DNA of 13,296 nucleotides from Lachnospiraceae bacterium UBA3845 (lineage in GTDB: Bacteria > Bacillota > Clostridia > Lachnospirales > Lachnospiraceae): contig DGHP01000086.1 in the NCBI GenBank assembly GCA_002392705.1, positions 8,493 to 21,788 on the forward strand, in the 5' to 3' direction. Within the stretch, counting starts at the first letter, position 1, and each line of letters opens with the position of its first letter. The notes beneath the pieces were generated by a model. The model ran no database searches. It was not told the origin of the DNA and saw only the letters and a list, made by a program, of their open reading frames with translations. Below, one piece after another: positions 6,369 through 13,296 of this stretch. Position numbers and translations under genes: made by a program.

Positions 6369-9300
6369 ATGACAGACCGGTTCGAAGCCATAAAAAGCAA
6401 GGGACTTTATGATCCGTCCTTTGAGCATGACAACTGCGGGATCGGAGCAATCATCGATACAGAGGGCCGAAAGAGCCATCAGCTGGTATGCGATGCCCTC
6501 TCGATCGTGGAGCGTCTTGACCACAGGGCGGGTAAGGACGCGGAAGGAAAGACCGGTGACGGCGTCGGAATCCTTACCCAGATCCCCCATGATTTCTTTG
6601 TCAGGAAGATGGCCAGGCAGGGCGTCAGTCTGCCCGGGGAGCGGCAGTATGGTGTCGGAATGCTTTTCTTCCCGCAGAATGACCTGAAGATGCGTCAGGC
6701 CAGATCCATGTTTGAGATCATTACGCGCAAGGCGGGCCTGTCCGTCCTGGGTTGGCGCGAGGTGGATTCCGATCCCGGAGTACTCGGCAGCAGGGCAAGG
6801 GCCTGCATGCCCCGGATCTGCCAGGTCTTCATCGCCCGCCCGGAAGAAATACGGGAGGATCTTGATTTTGACCGGAAACTGTATATTATCCGCAGGGAAT
6901 TCGAACAGAGCAGCGTCGAAACTTATGTGCCTTCCCTGTCCTGCAGAACGATCGTCTACAAGGGCATGTTCCTGGTAGGACAGCTCAGGACGTTCTTTAC
7001 CGATCTGACGGAGCCGGACTACTGTTCCGCGATTGCCGTGGTCCATTCCAGGTTCTCCACCAATACCATGCCCAGCTGGAACCGCGCCCATCCGAACCGG
7101 ATGATCGTTCATAACGGCGAGATCAATACCATCAGGGGAAATGTGGACAAGATGCTGGCAAGGGAAGAAACCCTGCATACAGACCTTTTCTCCGAAGAAG
7201 ATATGATCAGGGTGCTCCCTGTCATCAGCGAGAGCGGATCGGATTCCGCCATGCTTGACAATACCCTGGAGTTCCTTGTGATGAGCGGAATGCCCCTGCC
7301 GCTTGCAGCCATGATCCTTCTGCCGGAGCCCTGGGCGCACAATGATACCCTCTCTCAGGAGGAGCGGGATTTCTACCAGTATTACGCAACCATGATGGAA
7401 CCATGGGACGGTCCGGCTTCGATCCTTTTTTCGGACGGCGATCTCATGGGCGCAATCCTTGACAGAAACGGTCTTCGGCCCTCCCGCTATTATGTAATGG
7501 ATGACGGCAGGCTGATTCTTTCCTCCGAGGTCGGTGTTCTGGACCTTGATGAAGCGCATATTCTCAGGAAAGAGCGCCTGCATCCGGGCAAGATTCTTCT
7601 GGTGGATACGAAGAAGGGCAGGATTATCAGCGACGAAGAATTAAAGGAGCAGTACGCCAGGGCAAAACCCTTCGGAGAATGGCTTGATTCCAACCTGCTG
7701 CGTCTGGCCGACCTGAAAATCCCCAACAGAAAGGTGCAAAAGCTTCAGGAAGAGACGCTGAAGCGTCTGCAGAAGGCCTTCGGGTATTCCTGGGAGGACT
7801 GCCATGACGGAATCCGTACCATGGCCCTTTCCGGGACGGAGCAGATCGGCTCCATGGGCGTGGATACGCCCCTGGCAGTCCTGTCAGAGACCTATCAGCC
7901 TCTGTTTTATTATTTCAAGCAGCTTTTTGCCCAGGTAACAAATCCGCCGATCGACGCCCAGCGCGAAGAGATCGTCACATCTCATACGATTTATCTGGGG
8001 AAAAACGGAAATCTCCTGGAGGAGAGCCCGCGCAGCTGCCATGTGCTTAAGGTTGAAAATCCGATCCTGACAGATCTTGATCTTCTGAAGATTGAGGATC
8101 TGAAGAAGGACGGCTTTAAAGTCTCCAGGGTTTCCATTCTCTTTTATAAAGGAACCCCGATGCGGCGTGTGATCAGCCATCTTTTTGTGGAGGTGGACAA
8201 GGCCTACCGCCAGGGAACGAATATCCTGATTCTGTCTGACCGGGGCGTGGATGAAAACCATGTGGCGCTTCCGCCCCTGCTGGCGGTGGCCGCCGTGCAC
8301 AAGCATCTGGTGGATACGAAGAAATGCACCGCCATGTCCCTGATTCTGGAATCGGCAGAACCCAGACAGGTGCATCATTTCGCGGCCCTTCTCGGCTACG
8401 GGGCATCCGCGGTGAACCCCTATCTGGCGCATGCCACGATTGCGGACCTGGTGGAAAAAGAACTTCTGGACAAGGATTATTACGCTGCCGTGGACGACTA
8501 TGACAAGGCGGTCCTGTCCGGAATTATAAAGATCGCTTCCAAGATGGGAATTTCCACCATTCAGTCCTATCAGGGAAGCAAGATCTTTGAGGCCATCGGC
8601 ATCTCTGAGGATGTCATCAGGGAATATTTCACGGGAACCGTAAGCCGGGTCGGCGGGATCAGCCTGGAGGAGATCGGACAGGCGGCGGACGCGCAGCACA
8701 GCCGGGCCTTTGATCCGCTCGGACTGTTCACGGATCTGGAACTGACCGCGGCGGGCAGGCACAAGAGGCGCGCGCAGGGAGAGCACCACAGATACAACCC
8801 GCAGACGATCCACATGCTTCAGTGCGCGGTCAGGGAAGGGGACTACGGGAAGTTCCTCAAGTATACGGAGATGGTCGACGCGGAGCAGACAGGCTATCTG
8901 AGAACCCTTCTGGATTTTTCAAAGCCCGCGGATCCCGTTCCGCTCAGCGAGGTGGAGCCTGAAGAGGAGATCGTAAAACGATTCAAGACAGGCGCCATGT
9001 CCTACGGATCGATCTCGGAGGAAGCCCATCAGACCCTGGCCGTGGCCATGAACCATCTGCATGGAAAGTCAAACAGCGGAGAAGGCGGGGAGAGCGAGGA
9101 ACGCATCCTGTCCGCGGGGACTGCCAATGACAGAAGCTCAGCCATTAAGCAGGTGGCAAGCGGACGCTTCGGCGTGACCAGCAGGTACCTGGTCAGCGCG
9201 AAGGAAATCCAGATCAAGATGGCGCAGGGGGCCAAGCCCGGCGAGGGCGGGCATCTGCCCGGCAGAAAGGTCTATCCCTGGATTGCCAGGACGAGGCATT

Positions 9301-10940
9301 CCACTCCGGGCGTCAGCCTGATTTCCCCGCCGCCGCACCATGATATCTATTCCATCGAGGATCTGGCCCAGCTGATCTACGACCTTAAGAACGCGAACAA
9401 AAACGCCCGCATCTCCGTCAAGCTTGTATCGGAGGCAGGCGTCGGAACCGTGGCGGCCGGAGTGGCCAAGGCGGGGGCGCAGGTTGTTCTGATCTCCGGC
9501 TATGACGGAGGGACCGGCGCGGCGCCGCTTTCCTCCATCCATAATGCCGGACTGCCCTGGGAGCTGGGCCTTGCCGAAACCCATCAGACCCTTCTCGCGA
9601 ACGGGCTGCGCAGCAGGGTTGTCATCGAGACGGACGGAAAGCTGATGAGCGGAAGGGATGTGGCGGTTGCCGCGATCCTGGGAGCCGAGGAATTCGGCTT
9701 TGCCACGGCACCCCTGATCACCATGGGCTGCGTTATGATGCGGGAGTGCCAGTCAGATACCTGTCCGATGGGGATCGCGACACAGAATCCGGAGCTGAGA
9801 AAGCGTTTTGCCGGAAAGCCGGAATATGTGGAGAATTTTATGATCTTCATCGCAAGACAGCTGCGGGAGATCATGTCTGAGCTGGGTGTCAGATCCGTGG
9901 ATGAGCTGGTCGGCAGAACCGATCTTCTGAAACTGAGAGAGAATCTGACGGACAGGCAGAAGAAACTTGACCTGAGCGCCATTCTTTCAGGCGTTCCCGC
10001 CGCGGGACGGGAGGATATGACCTTCCATCCGGAAAAACGCTATGATTTCCGCCTGCAGGATACGAAAGATGAAAAGATCCTCCTTGCGGATCAGCAGATC
10101 CTTCAGTCCATCGCGCAGGGAACGAAGTCAGAGATCTTCCTGAAGGTGGATAATACAGACAGAACCTTCGGGACTCTTCTAGGCGCGGAGATCACCAGAA
10201 AGCATCCGGAAGGGCTGAACGAGGACACCATTACCCTGAACTGCGGCGGAAGCGGCGGACAGAGCTTCGGAGCTTTCCTGCCCCGGGGACTCACGATCCG
10301 TCTGACCGGTGACAGCAATGATTATTTCGGAAAGGGTCTGTCCGGCGGAAAACTGATTGTCCGCGCGCCGGAGAATGCCGCCTACGATCCCCATGAGAAC
10401 ATTCTCATCGGAAATGTCGCTCTGTACGGGGCAACCTCCGGGGAGGCCTATATAGCCGGAGCTGCCGGCGAGCGCTTCTGTATCCGCAATTCCGGCGCGG
10501 TCTGCGTCGTGGAAGGAGTGGGAGAGCACGGCTGTGAATACATGACCGGAGGATGCGTGGTCATCCTCGGAAAGGTCGGAAAAAACTTTGCGGCAGGTAT
10601 GAGCGGCGGGACCGCATATGTACTGGATGAAGAAAACAGGCTCTACCGGAACCTGAACAGGCAGCTGGTGCTGATGGAAACAGTCAGTTCAGCCGCGGAG
10701 CGGGAGGAACTGCACAGGCTGATCAGCCGGCACACAGAGCTGACCGGGTCCGGCAAGGGCAGAGAGATTCTGGAAAACTTTGAAAGCTATCTTCCGCGTT
10801 TCAAAAAGATCATACCGGCAGATTATAAGGAAATCCTGAGACTGATCGCAAGGAGCGAGGAACAGGGAGCAGATCCCGAAACCGCCAGACTGGAGGCTTT
10901 CCAGGCATTTGCAGGCATGAAGGAAGCGGCGCAGGACTGA
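6369..10940 (+). CDS. gltB: Glutamate synthase large (alpha) subunit
   Basis: Converts glutamine plus 2-oxoglutarate to two glutamates using electrons delivered by GltD; cytosolic iron-sulfur flavoprotein. With the start at 6369 the product is 1523 residues, typical of GltB. Domains in order: class II amidotransferase with nucleophile Cys23 in HDNCGIG, implying a 22-residue propeptide removed on maturation, and HNGEIN (248-253); a central linking domain; the FMN-binding synthase domain with KPGEGGHLPGRKVYPWIA and GYDGGTGAAPLSS; the [3Fe-4S] cysteines Cys1121, Cys1127 and Cys1132 in CVMMRECQSDTCPMGIATQ; and a C-terminal Gly-rich beta-helix domain from about residue 1240. The frame stays open back to 6159, but that extension crosses the promoter and terminator and is rejected. 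Expression is predicted to depend on antitermination in the leader. gltD follows after 14 bases. Confidence 0.98.
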   Translation: MTDRFEAIKSKGLYDPSFEHDNCGIGAIIDTEGRKSHQLVCDALSIVERLDHRAGKDAEGKTGDGVGILTQIPHDFFVRKMARQGVSLPGERQYGVGMLFFPQNDLKMRQARSMFEIITRKAGLSVLGWREVDSDPGVLGSRARACMPRICQVFIARPEEIREDLDFDRKLYIIRREFEQSSVETYVPSLSCRTIVYKGMFLVGQLRTFFTDLTEPDYCSAIAVVHSRFSTNTMPSWNRAHPNRMIVHNGEINTIRGNVDKMLAREETLHTDLFSEEDMIRVLPVISESGSDSAMLDNTLEFLVMSGMPLPLAAMILLPEPWAHNDTLSQEERDFYQYYATMMEPWDGPASILFSDGDLMGAILDRNGLRPSRYYVMDDGRLILSSEVGVLDLDEAHILRKERLHPGKILLVDTKKGRIISDEELKEQYARAKPFGEWLDSNLLRLADLKIPNRKVQKLQEETLKRLQKAFGYSWEDCHDGIRTMALSGTEQIGSMGVDTPLAVLSETYQPLFYYFKQLFAQVTNPPIDAQREEIVTSHTIYLGKNGNLLEESPRSCHVLKVENPILTDLDLLKIEDLKKDGFKVSRVSILFYKGTPMRRVISHLFVEVDKAYRQGTNILILSDRGVDENHVALPPLLAVAAVHKHLVDTKKCTAMSLILESAEPRQVHHFAALLGYGASAVNPYLAHATIADLVEKELLDKDYYAAVDDYDKAVLSGIIKIASKMGISTIQSYQGSKIFEAIGISEDVIREYFTGTVSRVGGISLEEIGQAADAQHSRAFDPLGLFTDLELTAAGRHKRRAQGEHHRYNPQTIHMLQCAVREGDYGKFLKYTEMVDAEQTGYLRTLLDFSKPADPVPLSEVEPEEEIVKRFKTGAMSYGSISEEAHQTLAVAMNHLHGKSNSGEGGESEERILSAGTANDRSSAIKQVASGRFGVTSRYLVSAKEIQIKMAQGAKPGEGGHLPGRKVYPWIARTRHSTPGVSLISPPPHHDIYSIEDLAQLIYDLKNANKNARISVKLVSEAGVGTVAAGVAKAGAQVVLISGYDGGTGAAPLSSIHNAGLPWELGLAETHQTLLANGLRSRVVIETDGKLMSGRDVAVAAILGAEEFGFATAPLITMGCVMMRECQSDTCPMGIATQNPELRKRFAGKPEYVENFMIFIARQLREIMSELGVRSVDELVGRTDLLKLRENLTDRQKKLDLSAILSGVPAAGREDMTFHPEKRYDFRLQDTKDEKILLADQQILQSIAQGTKSEIFLKVDNTDRTFGTLLGAEITRKHPEGLNEDTITLNCGGSGGQSFGAFLPRGLTIRLTGDSNDYFGKGLSGGKLIVRAPENAAYDPHENILIGNVALYGATSGEAYIAGAAGERFCIRNSGAVCVVEGVGEHGCEYMTGGCVVILGKVGKNFAAGMSGGTAYVLDEENRLYRNLNRQLVLMETVSSAAEREELHRLISRHTELTGSGKGREILENFESYLPRFKKIIPADYKEILRLIARSEEQGADPETARLEAFQAFAGMKEAAQD

Positions 10941-10954
10941 AGGGAAGGAAAGGT

Positions 10955-12439
10955 ATGAGTACAAAGGCAGGATTTCTGAAATATGAAAGGCTTGACGGTC
11001 CTGTAACCGGAGAGCGGGAACGAACGAAAAATTTTGAGGAATTCCATCTGAGGCTCCCCGCGCAGCAGAGGCGGGAGCAGGCACAAAGGTGCATGAACTG
11101 CGGCGTGCCCTTCTGCCAGAACGGGACGATGATTGCCGGCATGGCATCGGGCTGCCCGCTGCATAACCTGGTTCCGGAGATCAATGATCTGGTCGGAAGG
11201 GGCAGAATGGAGGAGGCATGGCGGCGGCTGAACATTACCCACAGCTTCCCCGAATTTACCAGCCGGGTATGTCCCGCGCTGTGTGAAGCGGCCTGCACCT
11301 GCGGCGTGCACGATACGCCGGTGGCCACGAAGGAAAATGAAAAAGAGGTGATTGAATTTGCCTTCGAGCACGGCCTGGTGCAGAGCGGAAAACCGGCGGT
11401 CAGAACCGGAAAAAAGGTAGCTGTCGTCGGAAGCGGCCCCTCCGGTCTTGCGGCGGCGGATCTTCTGAACAGGAGAGGCCACGAGGTGACCGTTTATGAA
11501 AGAAAGGACCGGATCGGAGGCCTTATGCGCTACGGAATTCCGAACATGAAGCTTGATAAATCCGTGATCGACAGAAGAATCCGCCTGATGGAGGAAGCCG
11601 GGGTCCGCTTTATAACGGGAGCGGATGTGGGAAGGACCATTTCCGCTTCTGATCTGACCGCGGAATATGACAGCGTCATTCTTGCCTGCGGCGCGTCGAA
11701 CCCCAGAGATATTCAGGTGCCGGGGAGGGACGCGAAAGGAATTTTCTTTGCGGTGGACTTCCTCAGCATGGTAACAAAGAAGCTTCTGGATACGGATTTC
11801 GAAACATATCCGAAGGAGCTTGCTGAAGGGAAAGAGGTCCTGATCATCGGAGGCGGCGACACGGGAAATGACTGCGTGGGGACCTGCATCCGCCTGGGGG
11901 CGAAGAAGGTCAGCCAGCTGGAGATGATGCCTCAGCCGCCGGCGGAAAGACTGCCTTCCAACCCGTGGCCTGAATGGCCCAGAGTATTAAAGGTGGATTA
12001 CGGGCAGGAGGAAGCGATCTGGAAATTCGGAGAAGATCCTCGGATCTACCAGACAACGGTAAAAGAATTCCTGAAAGATAAAAAGGGAAATCTGAAGGGA
12101 GCGGTCCTTGTCAGTCTTCGGCCTGAGAAGGACGAAAAGACCGGAAGGATGAAGATGGTTCCGGTGCCGGGAACGGAGAGAGAGGTAAAAGCCTCCCTGG
12201 TACTGATTGCCGCCGGTTTTCTCGGAAGCGAATCCTATGTGACGGAAAGCTTTTCCATTTCCACGGATGAAAGAACCAATGTAAAGACAGAAAAAGGAAA
12301 GCATCTGACAAGCAGGCAGAAGATCTATACGGCCGGTGACATGCACCGGGGGCAGTCCCTTGTGGTATGGGCCATCGCGGAAGGCAGAAGCGCAGCCCGG
12401 GAGGTGGACGAGGCCCTGATGGGATACTCGAATCTCTGA
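10955..12439 (+). CDS. gltD: Glutamate synthase small (beta) subunit, NADPH-type
   Basis: Takes electrons from NAD(P)H through FAD and passes them via iron-sulfur clusters to GltB. The product is 494 residues, slightly longer than many GltD. The N-terminal domain has two cysteine clusters, CMNCGVPFC (46-54) and CPALCEAACTC (106-116), which in the family hold [4Fe-4S] centres. The FAD-binding motif VAVVGSGPSGLAAA begins at 155, and the NADPH-binding motif VLIIGGGDTGNDCVG begins at 295. The C-terminal TAGDMHRGQSLVVWAIAEGR is the usual FAD-contacting end. A purine-rich ribosome binding site (GGGAAGGAAAGG) sits in the 14-base gap after gltB, so the two are almost surely one operon. No terminator follows; the next 165 bases are GC-rich and structured. 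Confidence 0.97.
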   Translation: MSTKAGFLKYERLDGPVTGERERTKNFEEFHLRLPAQQRREQAQRCMNCGVPFCQNGTMIAGMASGCPLHNLVPEINDLVGRGRMEEAWRRLNITHSFPEFTSRVCPALCEAACTCGVHDTPVATKENEKEVIEFAFEHGLVQSGKPAVRTGKKVAVVGSGPSGLAAADLLNRRGHEVTVYERKDRIGGLMRYGIPNMKLDKSVIDRRIRLMEEAGVRFITGADVGRTISASDLTAEYDSVILACGASNPRDIQVPGRDAKGIFFAVDFLSMVTKKLLDTDFETYPKELAEGKEVLIIGGGDTGNDCVGTCIRLGAKKVSQLEMMPQPPAERLPSNPWPEWPRVLKVDYGQEEAIWKFGEDPRIYQTTVKEFLKDKKGNLKGAVLVSLRPEKDEKTGRMKMVPVPGTEREVKASLVLIAAGFLGSESYVTESFSISTDERTNVKTEKGKHLTSRQKIYTAGDMHRGQSLVVWAIAEGRSAAREVDEALMGYSNL

Positions 12440-12461
12440 ACCTGCGGCAGGGAGGGACAGC

Positions 12462-12487
12462 GGGCGGGCTGTCTGCGCAGCCTGCCC
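12462..12487 (+). other. Strong six-base-loop hairpin in pyrG upstream region
   Basis: GGGCGGGCTG (12462-12471) pairs with CAGCCTGCCC (12478-12487), 10 bp with one G-T wobble, around the loop TCTGCG. No T-tract follows, so it is not a standard terminator. The loop has G at position 4 but T instead of A at position 1, so it does not meet the ANTAR signature. Its role is unknown. Its 3' arm overlaps copy A of a local repeat. Confidence 0.5.
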
Positions 12488-12502
12488 TGGCGCGGGAAGC
12501 AG
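12475..12502 (+). repeat. Imperfect direct repeat, copy A, before pyrG
   Basis: GCGCAGCCTGCC, then GGCGCG, then GGAAGCAG: the same blocks in the same order as copy B (12536-12563), with a 2-base insertion (CT) in A and a 2-base insertion (CA) in B. The copies start 61 bases apart. It could be a local duplication or part of a dispersed intergenic element. Confidence 0.55.
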
Positions 12503-12505
12503 ATC

Positions 12506-12527
12506 ACGTCCCCGTGCGAGGGGGCGT
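12506..12527 (+). other. Second six-base-loop hairpin in pyrG upstream region
   Basis: ACGTCCCC (12506-12513) pairs with GGGGGCGT (12520-12527), 8 bp with one T-G wobble, around the loop GTGCGA. It sits between the two repeat copies. No T-tract follows. Function is not recognised; it could protect or process a gltD-pyrG transcript. Confidence 0.45.
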
Positions 12528-12529
12528 AA

Positions 12530-13296
<767 letters not shown>

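Noticed and set aside
12462..12527. ANTAR antiterminator before pyrG
   Set aside because: The hairpins have six-base loops, but position 1 is not A in either, and there is no overlapping terminator.

Overview
The window (13,296 bases, all genes on the + strand) reads as ordinary chromosomal DNA from a fairly GC-rich member of the Clostridia, most likely a Lachnospiraceae-type gut bacterium. This placement is inferred from the ammonium transporter fused to a PII domain, the sigma-A type promoter, the purine-rich ribosome binding sites, and PyrG and CarB sequences that resemble that group from memory. No search was run. There are no mobile elements, CRISPR arrays, rRNA or tRNA genes.

Layout: (1) 1-1614, 3' part of an Amt ammonium channel with a C-terminal PII signalling domain; (2) 1615-1809, a gap with a GAAA-tetraloop hairpin and a short duplicated sequence leading to the carA ribosome binding site; (3) 1810-6138, carA and carB, the two subunits of glutamine-dependent carbamoyl-phosphate synthase, 6 bases apart; (4) 6139-6368, a regulatory leader with a sigma-A promoter, a two-hairpin element of the kind bound by ANTAR-domain antitermination proteins, an overlapping strong intrinsic terminator, and the gltB ribosome binding site directly after its T-tract; (5) 6369-12439, gltB and gltD, the large and small subunits of NADPH-type glutamate synthase, 14 bases apart; (6) 12440-12604, a very GC-rich gap with two strong six-base-loop hairpins and a duplicated sequence; (7) 12605-end, the 5' part of pyrG (CTP synthase).

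The genes share one theme, moving ammonia nitrogen into and out of glutamine. Amt-PII admits and senses ammonium. GltBD moves the glutamine amide onto 2-oxoglutarate to make glutamate. CarAB and PyrG spend glutamine amide nitrogen on carbamoyl phosphate (arginine and pyrimidines) and CTP. Glutamine synthetase and the ANTAR regulator are not in the window.

The best discovery is the gltB leader. Two hairpins with loops AAAGGC and AATGGC (A at loop position 1 and G at position 4, the ANTAR signature) precede the terminator, and the second is mutually exclusive with it. This predicts that glutamate synthase expression is switched on by antitermination. The protein-coding content is otherwise conventional and intact.
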